A stretch of 64,000 nucleotides of DNA from Shewanella sp. ANA-3 (GTDB lineage Bacteria; Pseudomonadota; Gammaproteobacteria; Enterobacterales; Shewanellaceae), in NCBI RefSeq assembly GCF_000203935.1, contig NC_008577.1, forward strand, positions 3,596,001-3,660,000. Direction: 5' to 3'. The notes under the pieces were generated by a model that made no database searches, was not told the DNA's origin, and saw nothing but the letters and a program-made list of their open reading frames with translations. Position 1 is the stretch's first letter, and every line of letters starts with the position of its first letter. This document shows, one piece after another, positions 8,335-16,018 of the stretch. The translations under genes were made by a program, and so were the position numbers.

Positions 8335-9840
8335 ATGGATACCGCTATGAACGCCAAAGAACCTACGCCAAGTTACGATAAACTCACGGCCCATTTCCAG
8401 AGAATTTCACATTTTGAACATTTTAGTGCGCTAGGTGATTGGGATCAGGCCGCCATGATGCCCCTCGGTGGCGGCAGTGAACGGGGCGATGCCATGGCAG
8501 AGCTGGCGTTACATATCCATAGCCTTAAAACGGCGCCAGAGCTTGGCGATAACCTCGCACAAGCCTCGCAAGAGGCGCTGAGCCCAGAACAACAGGCCAA
8601 TCTGAGGGAAATGCAATATCAGTATCAACAGGCGACCTTAGTGCCGGGAGAGTTGGTACAGGCCAAAACCAAAATGGCCTACCAGTGTGAAAATGCCTGG
8701 CGTGAACAACGCAAAAACAATGATTGGCAAGGTTTTAAACCAAATCTAAAAGCAGTGATCTCCCTCGCGAGGGAAGAAGCCTTAATTCGCGCGCAGGCGC
8801 TTAACATCTCCCCCTACGATGCCCTGCTCGATAAATTTGAGCCCGGCATGACCACGGCAAAGCTCGAACAAACCTTTGGCGACTTGAAGACTTGGTTACC
8901 CTCTCTTATTCAAGATGTGCAGGCAAAACAAGCCAGTGAACCCAAGCTTCCCCTTAACGGCCCCTTCGAAATCAAGGCACAGCAAGCCCTCGGCCAAGCG
9001 GTGATGGCCTATTTAGGGTTTGATTTTAACCATGGCAGGCTCGATATCAGCAGCCACCCATTTTGTGGTGGAGTGCCCAGCGATGTGCGCATCACGACGC
9101 GTTATAATGAAGCCGATTTTAGCAGCGCTATCATGGGCATAGTGCATGAAACTGGTCATGCCCGTTATGAACAGGGCTTACCGAAATCATGGCGCGGTCA
9201 GCCCGCAGGATTGGCTCGCTCCATGGGCGTCCATGAGAGCCAAAGCTTATTTTGTGAAATGCAGCTCGGGGCCAATCCCGCGTTTTTACGCCAACTGCAA
9301 CCACTGATTAAACAGCATTTGGGCTGCGAGTTCAGCGCCCAAGACTTGGCAAGACACTATACCCGCGTCAATCCGGGGCTTATCCGTGTCGATGCCGATG
9401 AAGTCACTTACCCTTGTCACATTCTATTGCGCTTTGAGGCCGAAAAAGCCTTTATCGACGGCAGTCTGAGCGTGGATGACCTCCCCGATTTTTGGTCAAG
9501 CCAGATGCAACAACTGCTTGGGATCAATACCGATGGTAACTATCGCGATGGTTGTATGCAGGATATCCATTGGGCCGTGGGTGAATTGGGATATTTCCCA
9601 AGTTATACCTTAGGCGCCATGTATGCCGCCCAATGCCGTTTTGCGCTGGAGCGAAGCTTAGGCCCGATTGAAAATCTCATCGATAACGGCCAGTTATCCC
9701 AAGTATTTGACTGGCTTGGCAGCCATATTTGGTCCAAAGGTTCATTACTGACAACGGATGAGCTCATCATTCAAGCCACAGGCGAGCCGCTCAATAGCCA
9801 ATATCTTGCTAAACACTTGAAGCAACGTTATTTGGGTTAA
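8335..9840 (+). CDS. Thermostable carboxypeptidase Taq-type (M32)
   Basis: A 501-residue zinc metallocarboxypeptidase of family M32, the usual length for the family. The zinc motif HETGH lies at residues 271-275, and the third ligand Glu is in the downstream MGVHESQS segment near residue 301. It removes C-terminal residues from peptides, acting in the cytoplasm (no signal peptide). The start at 8335 is followed by another ATG four codons later, and neither has a strong Shine-Dalgarno. The gene is probably monocistronic; a weak hairpin (AATCGCAGCA / TGCTGCGATT, 9861-9900) follows it. Confidence 0.92.
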   Translation: MDTAMNAKEPTPSYDKLTAHFQRISHFEHFSALGDWDQAAMMPLGGGSERGDAMAELALHIHSLKTAPELGDNLAQASQEALSPEQQANLREMQYQYQQATLVPGELVQAKTKMAYQCENAWREQRKNNDWQGFKPNLKAVISLAREEALIRAQALNISPYDALLDKFEPGMTTAKLEQTFGDLKTWLPSLIQDVQAKQASEPKLPLNGPFEIKAQQALGQAVMAYLGFDFNHGRLDISSHPFCGGVPSDVRITTRYNEADFSSAIMGIVHETGHARYEQGLPKSWRGQPAGLARSMGVHESQSLFCEMQLGANPAFLRQLQPLIKQHLGCEFSAQDLARHYTRVNPGLIRVDADEVTYPCHILLRFEAEKAFIDGSLSVDDLPDFWSSQMQQLLGINTDGNYRDGCMQDIHWAVGELGYFPSYTLGAMYAAQCRFALERSLGPIENLIDNGQLSQVFDWLGSHIWSKGSLLTTDELIIQATGEPLNSQYLAKHLKQRYLG

Positions 9841-9959
9841 GCGCGGTAAACCGCCTAGACAATCGCAGCACTGGCGAGTTTCAAAGCTTTTGCTGCGATT
9901 TGGGTATATAATCCCCAACTTATTTATTCACACTGTTTTGTGACGGAAAAAGGTCGACC

Positions 9960-10454
9960 ATGTTACTGCGTGCAATCACCCCAGAGGATTGGGATGCTAT
10001 TTTACAGATCCAGGAAGAATGTTACTCCCAACTGGATCCTGAACCCCTGCATGTATTGCAAAGCAAGTGGCACGTCTCACCTCAATCCTGCTTTGTGTTT
10101 GAGGTGAATGAGTCGGTGGTGGGCTATTGCCTCGCCCACCCTTGGACCACCAATATGCCTCCCGCACTGTATGAGCCCATCACTCAGTTACCTAAGGCCG
10201 ATACCTTGTATCTGCACGATATTGCCATCTCGGTAAAGGCTCAGGGTTTAGGCGCTGGCTCCAAGGCCTTAATGCGCTTAAAGCAGCTCGCGGATCGTTT
10301 TAACTTGAGCTCCCTCTCTTTGGTCGCGGTACAAGGCGCCGATAGCTACTGGCGTAAAATGGGCTTTAAACCTAAGGCCATTGAGAAATGCCTTGGCAGC
10401 TATACCGACGATGCAATGTATATGATTTATAAGCTTAATCATCGAGAAGAATGA
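9960..10454 (+). CDS. GNAT-family N-acetyltransferase
   Basis: A 164-residue acetyltransferase of the GNAT superfamily. Motif A, the acetyl-CoA pyrophosphate loop, is visible as AQGLGAGSKALM near residues 96-107, preceded by strand LYLHDIAISV; the C-terminal motif B region has SYWRKMGFKP. The substrate (amine, peptide N-terminus or small molecule) cannot be told. AGGTCG precedes the ATG. Its stop codon overlaps the start of the DUF486 gene by four bases (ATGA), so the two are translationally coupled and part of a small operon that likely continues to the RDD gene. Confidence 0.85.
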   Translation: MLLRAITPEDWDAILQIQEECYSQLDPEPLHVLQSKWHVSPQSCFVFEVNESVVGYCLAHPWTTNMPPALYEPITQLPKADTLYLHDIAISVKAQGLGAGSKALMRLKQLADRFNLSSLSLVAVQGADSYWRKMGFKPKAIEKCLGSYTDDAMYMIYKLNHREE

Positions 10455-10804
10455 TGAACCCCACCCTAACGACTATTGGTTTACTCTGTCTTAGCAATAT
10501 TTTTATGACCTTTGCATGGTATGGGCATTTAAAGTCTTTAGGTTCAAAGCCTTGGATTATTGCCGCCTTAGTCAGTTGGGGCATCGCCCTATTTGAATAC
10601 CTACTGCAAGTGCCCGCTAACCGCATCGGCTACACAGTGATGAATGTCGGCCAATTAAAAATCCTGCAGGAAGTCATCACCTTAAGCTTGTTTGTGCCCT
10701 TCGCCTATTTCTATATGAAGGAGCCACTCAAACTCGACTATCTCTGGGCTGGCCTGTGTATTCTCGGTGCGGTGTATTTTATTTTTAGAAGCGAATTTAA
10801 CTAA
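10451..10804 (+). CDS. DMT-family membrane protein (DUF486)
   Basis: 117 residues with four predicted membrane helices (about 8-25, 30-50, 60-90 and 95-113), matching the DUF486 branch of the drug/metabolite transporter superfamily. Recognisable parts are the segment FAWYGHLK in helix 1, EYLLQVPANRIG after helix 2, and VLGAVYFIFR-type residues at the end. Small proteins like this usually work as dimers, but no substrate is known. Two Met codons start the frame; the first overlaps the GNAT stop. It is probably co-transcribed with the acetyltransferase gene. Confidence 0.85.
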   Translation: MMNPTLTTIGLLCLSNIFMTFAWYGHLKSLGSKPWIIAALVSWGIALFEYLLQVPANRIGYTVMNVGQLKILQEVITLSLFVPFAYFYMKEPLKLDYLWAGLCILGAVYFIFRSEFN

Positions 10805-10841
10805 TTCCAGACTTATTTCAGGACTTTTTCAGGAGAAAACC

Positions 10842-11099
10842 ATGGCGCGTCAAGTGACTTACACCTTCAAAGGTGAGACGAAAACCATCGCCTTTAGTTA
10901 TGATAAACACCGCGATTTATACGAAGCCGTGGCCGAAGCCGAAGGCATTGACTTAACCAAGTTTCTCGCGATGGAACAACAAATTGCCATGACCTCACGC
11001 AAAGGTGCCAAGGCTGAAAAAGACTATCGTAAGGTCGAATTTGCGCGCTTTGGGTTTAGCAATATCCACTTTGTACGTGATGAAGAACCCGAGGCCTAA
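10842..11099 (+). CDS. DUF2960 conserved small protein
   Basis: An 85-residue cytoplasmic protein resembling the DUF2960 family seen in Shewanella and related gammaproteobacteria. It has an N-terminal beta hairpin (TYTFKGETKTIAFSYDKH), a helix rich in Glu and Ala, and a C-terminal FSNIHFVRDEE strand. An open frame extends upstream to 10767, but AGGAGA at 10831 lies six bases from the ATG at 10842, which is clearly the start. It sits 37 bases after the DUF486 gene and 39 before the RDD gene, so a four-gene operon is plausible. Function unknown. Confidence 0.8.
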   Translation: MARQVTYTFKGETKTIAFSYDKHRDLYEAVAEAEGIDLTKFLAMEQQIAMTSRKGAKAEKDYRKVEFARFGFSNIHFVRDEEPEA

Positions 11100-11138
11100 G
11101 CCTTATCGTCATTTATCCATTTAGAATTAGGATTGCAG

Positions 11139-11648
11139 ATGTTAAATGCTGAACATGCTAACTTTCCCCGTGCAGGATTCTTCCGCCGCTTAGGGGCAAT
11201 GATCTATGACCTGCTGCTCGCAGTAGCCGTGTATATGTTTGCTGGCGCCATCGGTTTTGGTATTTTCTTCGGACTCACGGCCTCGGGCCTGATTAGCATG
11301 AATGGCTTTGAACATGTGTCCGACGCCCTCAATGGCACGCCGATTTACCATGGGATTTATCAACTTTGGTTAGTGCTATGCGTAGGCACTTTCTATGCGC
11401 TTTTTTGGAGTAAGGGCGGTCAAACCCTCGGGATGCGCGCCTGGCGCCTTAAGATCCAACATCCTAATGGCCAAAACCTAAGCCTTATCACCGCTTACGC
11501 TCGCATCGTCTGGTCTTTACTCGGCATTGGTAATCTGTGGGTGCTGATCAACGACGATAAACTCGCACTACAGGATATGATGACCCGCTCTGAAGTGGTT
11601 GTTCTTTCTAAGGAAGCCAACCAAATGCGCAATTGGCATGGTGCATAA
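11139..11648 (+). CDS. RDD-family membrane protein
   Basis: About 169 residues with the RDD domain. The name-giving Arg and Asp residues appear in FFRRLGAMIYDLLL near residues 13-26 and in the following helices; three to four membrane segments lie at about 20-45, 75-95 and 120-140. The conserved GQTLGMRAWRLKI segment is present before the third helix. RDD proteins are thought to be transport-related, and some are Na+/H+ antiporters, but the role here is open. A TTG six bases upstream is possible; the ATG is preferred. It ends the small-gene run, and a bidirectional terminator follows. Confidence 0.85.
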   Translation: MLNAEHANFPRAGFFRRLGAMIYDLLLAVAVYMFAGAIGFGIFFGLTASGLISMNGFEHVSDALNGTPIYHGIYQLWLVLCVGTFYALFWSKGGQTLGMRAWRLKIQHPNGQNLSLITAYARIVWSLLGIGNLWVLINDDKLALQDMMTRSEVVVLSKEANQMRNWHGA

Positions 11649-11711
11649 AGCGTAGCGTTTAAATCTGGCATCTAAGCCTTACAACCGTGATTAAGCTAAC
11701 ATTGCCCCAAT

Positions 11712-11739
11712 AAAAAACGACGCCATGGCGTCGTTTTTT
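11712..11739. terminator. Bidirectional intrinsic terminator
   Basis: A perfectly palindromic hairpin with core ACGACGCC / GGCGTCGT flanked by A6 on one side and T7 on the other. It sits between the converging RDD and lptG genes and should stop transcription from both sides. Confidence 0.85.
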
Positions 11740-11754
11740 TATTACCCGTGTGTA

Positions 11755-12813
11755 TCACCGCCGGATAAAGTAAAAGGCAATACCGGTAAATAGCAGACTC
11801 GGCGCGATGGCCCCCACGTAGGCTGGCAACTCATATACCATACTCATGGGACCAAAGATCTCGTTACTGATATAGAAGCTAAACCCGGCAACCACACCAA
11901 GCAACACCCGCGCCCCCATAGTCACTGTCCGCAGCGGTCCAAACACAAAAGATAAGGCCACCAGCATCATCACCCCAACCGTCACAGGCTGCATCACCTT
12001 GCGCCAGAGGGCTAATTCATAACGGCTTGGATCTTGGCTATTATTTTTAAGGTAATCTAAGTACCCCATTAAACCGCGAATCGATAAGGCCTCTGGCTTG
12101 ACCGATACTACGCTGAGTTTGTCGGGCGTAAGACTTGAGCGCCAAATATCTTCGTCTAAGTGTTCGAGCTTCACTTCGTCATAGCTTAAGTCAGTACGCT
12201 TTACATCCATAAGATGCCAGCTGTCCTTACTGAACAAAGCGCTCTTGGCATGCACCACATTTGTAAGCTTTAACTCACTGTTAAACTTATACAAAGTAAT
12301 ATTATTCAGCTTATCAATATCGGCGACTTCGCCAATATTCACGAACAAATCACCATCCTTCGCCCAAATGCCTCGGTGGGATTTAATCAAACTGCCGCCG
12401 GAGAGTTTAATAGCTTGGAGTTCATTGGCCTTTTGCTCGGCCACTGGCGCGCCCCACTCACCCAATGCCATCACCATCAACATCAATGGCACAGCGGTTT
12501 TCATCGCAGATAAGGTGATTTGCAACCGCGACATCCCTGAGGCTTGCATCACCACTAGCTCAGAGTTCGAGGCCAGCATCCCCATACCGATCAAGGCGCC
12601 TAACAGCACCGCCATCGGGAAAAACATTTCAATATCGCGAGGCACGAGGAATAACACATAAATGCCTGCATCCATCATAGTGTAGGAACCACGCCCCACT
12701 AAACGCAGCTGGTCAACCCACTTAATGATGCCCGACAAGCCCGTCAGCACCAGCAAACACAGCGCCGAAGTACTTAATAAAACTCTGGCGATATAAAGGT
12801 CTAAAATCTTCAT
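11755..12813 (-). CDS. lptG: LPS export ABC transporter permease LptG
   Basis: 352 residues, YjgQ/LptG type. With LptF it forms the inner-membrane permease of the LptB2FGC complex, which extracts lipopolysaccharide and passes it to the periplasmic LptC/A bridge. Three membrane segments lie at the N-terminus (about 15-35, 60-80, 100-120), a periplasmic beta-jellyroll follows (about 130-260), and three more helices lie at the C-terminus. The coupling segment ASNSELVVMQASGMS is typical. Its start overlaps the lptF stop by four bases (ATGA), so translation is coupled. Confidence 0.95.
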   Translation of the reverse strand: MKILDLYIARVLLSTSALCLLVLTGLSGIIKWVDQLRLVGRGSYTMMDAGIYVLFLVPRDIEMFFPMAVLLGALIGMGMLASNSELVVMQASGMSRLQITLSAMKTAVPLMLMVMALGEWGAPVAEQKANELQAIKLSGGSLIKSHRGIWAKDGDLFVNIGEVADIDKLNNITLYKFNSELKLTNVVHAKSALFSKDSWHLMDVKRTDLSYDEVKLEHLDEDIWRSSLTPDKLSVVSVKPEALSIRGLMGYLDYLKNNSQDPSRYELALWRKVMQPVTVGVMMLVALSFVFGPLRTVTMGARVLLGVVAGFSFYISNEIFGPMSMVYELPAYVGAIAPSLLFTGIAFYFIRR

Positions 12814-13922
12814 GCGGCCACCTTTTTACGCGCCATTGCCGTCGATAAACGAGCAAATAAGGGTCTGTCTTTACCTAGGAGTAAAATCCCCATAATGAGT
12901 GCCGACAAATGGATCCACCACATGCCTAAATATTGTGGGATCACCCCATCCTGCAAGGCTTTACGTCCCGCGACCATCAGGCCAAAGTAGCCAAGATATA
13001 ACAGTACTGCCGGGAGCATTTTGGCAAATTTACCTTGGCGCACATTGACTCGCGCCAGCGGCACGGCAATAAGTGTCATGATAGGAATCGCCAGCGGAAT
13101 CGCTAAACGCCAATGGAACTCAGCCACGGCTTCTGGTCCTTCGACTTTCATCAATTCAGTCAGCGGTAAGGCAGAGAGTTTACGGCGACGCTCATCGACC
13201 TGTTGCTCTTTGATTTGCATCTTATAGCCACCAAATTCAATCATTTGGTAGTCTTTCTGTTGTGGGCTGCCCTGATAGCGCACCCCATCATTGAGCTGTA
13301 ACTGCTGCGAGCCGTTCTGATCTTCCAGTACCCGCCCGCCCTTCGCCACGACCACGTTGGTTAAACCAATTTCGTCATTTGGGTCGGGCAACTGGGCCAC
13401 AAACACCTTATCCAGATCGTTATCCTTGCCGATACGTTCGACAAACAGCACAGCACGGCCGTTAGGACTCGCCTGAAAACGCCCTTGCACTAATGCGGCA
13501 AGGCCCGCCTCGGATTGAGCTTTCTCGAGCACTTGGTTTTGTTGCTCCTCGGCCCAAGGCGCGACATAGAGGGATAAATAGCCAGTAAACAACATGTTGA
13601 TAACGGCAAGGATCAAAGTTACTCGGGTAACATACCATTCACTTACGCCAACACCGTGGAGAATGACCATTTCATTCTCGGCATACATGCGGCCGTGGGC
13701 CATGAGGATCCCAAGGAACAAACTTAAAGGTAAAACGAGAACAACAAGATAGGGTAAGTTGAGGCCTATCAAGGTAGCGATAAGAGAAGCTGGAAATTCA
13801 CCGTCTGAGGCGTCGGCCAATATGCGCACGAAATGCTGGCTAATAAAAATAGTTAACAGTACGAAAAGTACTGCAATTTGCGCCTTTAAAACTTCTCGAA
13901 TAAGGTATCTAAATACAATCAC
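12810..13922 (-). CDS. lptF: LPS export ABC transporter permease LptF
   Basis: 370 residues, YjgP/LptF type, the partner of LptG in lipopolysaccharide transport. The layout is the same: three N-terminal helices, a large periplasmic domain with segments such as FQASPNGRAVLFVER, and three C-terminal helices (from about 275). The coupling segment MYAENEMVILHGVGVSEW marks the interaction with LptB. It is first in the lptFG operon and divergent from pepA, as in E. coli. The shared intergenic region is 255 bases and must hold both promoters. Confidence 0.95.
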   Translation of the reverse strand: MIVFRYLIREVLKAQIAVLFVLLTIFISQHFVRILADASDGEFPASLIATLIGLNLPYLVVLVLPLSLFLGILMAHGRMYAENEMVILHGVGVSEWYVTRVTLILAVINMLFTGYLSLYVAPWAEEQQNQVLEKAQSEAGLAALVQGRFQASPNGRAVLFVERIGKDNDLDKVFVAQLPDPNDEIGLTNVVVAKGGRVLEDQNGSQQLQLNDGVRYQGSPQQKDYQMIEFGGYKMQIKEQQVDERRRKLSALPLTELMKVEGPEAVAEFHWRLAIPLAIPIMTLIAVPLARVNVRQGKFAKMLPAVLLYLGYFGLMVAGRKALQDGVIPQYLGMWWIHLSALIMGILLLGKDRPLFARLSTAMARKKVAA

Positions 13923-14177
13923 AGGTAGGATCCGGTCTCTAAACTTATCTTTTTGCTGGTAACAGACTAACTTTCATGTAAACTGTTTACTTTTGGTAGT
14001 TTTCTGACCAGCTTCAGGGGTTCCTGGCAAACGATAAATGTCACGGATATTTCACAAAAACGTGACTCAAGTGCCGAGAATAAATCACCTTTGGAGTAAT
14101 AACTTAGGCCCTTTTCGGGACAAGCAGACATTATCCAATAAATATAAAAATTTGTCTTTAAGAATCTAGGAGTGCTC

Positions 14178-15686
14178 ATGGAGTTTAGCGTAAAGAGCGG
14201 TAGCCCCGAAAAACAACGCTCAGCCTGCATCGTTGTCGGTGTTTATGAACCCCGCCGTCTATCCGGCATCGCCGAGCAATTAGACAAGATTAGCGAAGGT
14301 TATATCAGTAATCTACTGCGTCGCGGCGATTTAGAAGGTAAGCCTGGCCAAATGTTATTACTGCACCACGTTCCTAACGTATTGAGTGAACGAGTGCTGT
14401 TAGTCGGTTGCGGCAAAGAACGAGAACTAGACGAGCGCCAGTACAAGCAGATCATCACTAAAACCATCAACACCTTAAATGAAACGGGTTCAATGGAGGC
14501 CGTGTGCTTCTTGACCGAGTTACACGTGAAAGGTCGTGATACCTATTGGAAAGTTCGCCAAGCCGTCGAAACGACCAATAGCAGTTTATACAGCTTCGAT
14601 GCGCTCAAAACCCGTAAAGGTGAGACCCGTCGTCCACTGCGCAAGTTAGTGTTTAATGTCCCGACTCGCCGCGAACTGACCTTAGGTGAGCGTGCGATTG
14701 AGCACGGCATGGCCGTATCTGCCGGTATGCATTTATGCCGCGATGTGGCTAACATGCCGCCAAATATCTGTAATCCAGCCTATTTAGCCTCTCAAGCTCG
14801 CCAATTGGCCGAAGTTCACGAAAACCTGCATGTCACGACTGTGGGCGAAGAGCAAATGGCGAAACTCGGCATGAACTCTTACCTTGCCGTTGGCCGCGCC
14901 AGTGCCAATGAATCCATTATGACAGTGATGGAATACAAGGGTGCCGTTGACAGCACAGAGAAACCTATCGTGTTGATTGGTAAAGGCTTAACCTTCGACT
15001 CAGGCGGTATTTCATTAAAACCAGGCGAAGCCATGGATGAAATGAAATACGACATGGGCGGCGCTGCTGGTGTTATCGGCACCATGAAAGCCATCTGTGA
15101 TATGAAGCTGCCCATCAACGTCGTCGGTATTCTCGCGGGCTGTGAAAACATGCCATCGGGCAATGCTTACCGCCCAGGTGACATTTTAACCACAATGTCG
15201 GGTCAGACCGTTGAAGTACTCAACACCGACGCCGAAGGCCGTCTGGTACTGTGTGACGTATTGACCTATGTTGAGCGTTTCGACCCAGAGCTGGTTATCG
15301 ACACGGCAACACTGACGGGCGCCTGTGTGATTGCCTTAGGCAAACATGCCTCAGGCCTGTTCTCATCACACAATCCTCTGGCTCACGAGTTGCTGAATGC
15401 AGGTGAGCAAAGTGGTGACCGCGCATGGCGCATGCCACTGTGGGATGAGTACCAAGATATGCTCGATAGCCCATTTGCCGACATGACCAACTTAGGTGGT
15501 CGTCCAGCGGGCGCGATTACCGCGGCTTGTTTCCTGTCTCGTTTCGCCAAAAAGTACAACTGGGCTCACTTAGACGTGGCGGGTACTGCCTGGAACAGCG
15601 GCGCGAATAAAGGTTCAACCGGTCGCCCTGTGCCAATTTTGACTCAGTTCCTGATCAATCGAGCTGGCGTAGAATTAGGCGAGTAA
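14178..15686 (+). CDS. pepA: Leucyl aminopeptidase (M17)
   Basis: 502 residues, the same size class as E. coli PepA (503). It is a two-metal cytoplasmic aminopeptidase that removes N-terminal residues; in E. coli it also binds DNA in Xer recombination. The catalytic signature NTDAEGRL lies near residues 349-356, with the metal-binding [14 protein letters not shown] segment upstream near 270. A GTG at 14172 would add two residues, but TAGGAG at 14167-14172 positions the ATG at 14178. It is divergent from lptFG, and a strong terminator follows. Confidence 0.95.
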   Translation: MEFSVKSGSPEKQRSACIVVGVYEPRRLSGIAEQLDKISEGYISNLLRRGDLEGKPGQMLLLHHVPNVLSERVLLVGCGKERELDERQYKQIITKTINTLNETGSMEAVCFLTELHVKGRDTYWKVRQAVETTNSSLYSFDALKTRKGETRRPLRKLVFNVPTRRELTLGERAIEHGMAVSAGMHLCRDVANMPPNICNPAYLASQARQLAEVHENLHVTTVGEEQMAKLGMNSYLAVGRASANESIMTVMEYKGAVDSTEKPIVLIGKGLTFDSGGISLKPGEAMDEMKYDMGGAAGVIGTMKAICDMKLPINVVGILAGCENMPSGNAYRPGDILTTMSGQTVEVLNTDAEGRLVLCDVLTYVERFDPELVIDTATLTGACVIALGKHASGLFSSHNPLAHELLNAGEQSGDRAWRMPLWDEYQDMLDSPFADMTNLGGRPAGAITAACFLSRFAKKYNWAHLDVAGTAWNSGANKGSTGRPVPILTQFLINRAGVELGE

Positions 15687-15701
15687 TCGCTAATAGCACT
15701 G

Positions 15702-15730
15702 AAAAGGCGAAGAATTTCTTCGCCTTTTTT
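15702..15730 (+). terminator. Intrinsic terminator of pepA
   Basis: 11-bp arms AAAAGGCGAAG and CTTCGCCTTTT with a five-base loop and a terminal T run, 16 bases after the pepA stop. Confidence 0.85.
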
Positions 15731-15860
15731 ATTGGGCTCGAAGGCGAAATGACGATTGGCTCAGGAATAATTGCAGCCTAGCAACGAGAAGAGGAAAGAA
15801 AATCGCGATTGAATAATTTTTGATTGACAGCCACGCCCTCGCCCTTTAGTTTTACTCCCT

Positions 15861-15914
15861 ATGAAAACAAATACCGCAGCTTTTTTTACTTTCTTTTTTA
15901 CACCCCCACTCTAG
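15861..15914 (+). CDS. pheL: Phenylalanine operon leader peptide
   Basis: A 17-codon open frame just upstream of pheA, encoding Met-Lys-Thr-Asn-Thr-Ala-Ala and then five Phe codons within six positions, ending Thr-Pro-Pro-Leu. This is the classic make-up of a phenylalanine attenuation leader: scarcity of charged tRNA-Phe stalls the ribosome on the Phe codons and alters folding of the downstream RNA. The alternative stems are visible (see the attenuator). No good Shine-Dalgarno precedes the ATG. A TTGACA at 15824 would be a -35 box, but the paired -10 is poor and would give an almost leaderless message. Confidence 0.8.
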   Translation: MKTNTAAFFTFFFTPPL

Positions 15915-15980
15915 GAGGCGGATTTACTGTGTAAAAACGAAAGTAAAAATCCAAAGCCTCCCACTGGGAGGCTTTTTCGT
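15886..15980 (+). promoter_or_regulatory. pheA transcription attenuator
   Basis: Three mutually exclusive pairings can be drawn. The 1:2 stem pairs the Phe-codon stretch (about 15886-15903) with GTGTAAAAACGAAAGTA (about 15929-15945). The antiterminator pairs GGAGGC...GGATTT (15914-15925) with AAATCC...GCCTCC (15947-15961). The terminator pairs AAAGCCTCCC (15953-15962) with GGGAGGCTTT (15966-15975), followed by T residues. Stalling at the Phe codons frees the antiterminator segment and lets transcription reach pheA. Seen directly in sequence; the mechanism is inferred from the enteric phe and trp attenuators. Confidence 0.8.
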
Positions 15981-16018
15981 CTTAAACGCTCGATAATACG
16001 GTGGCAAATGAGGTCAGA

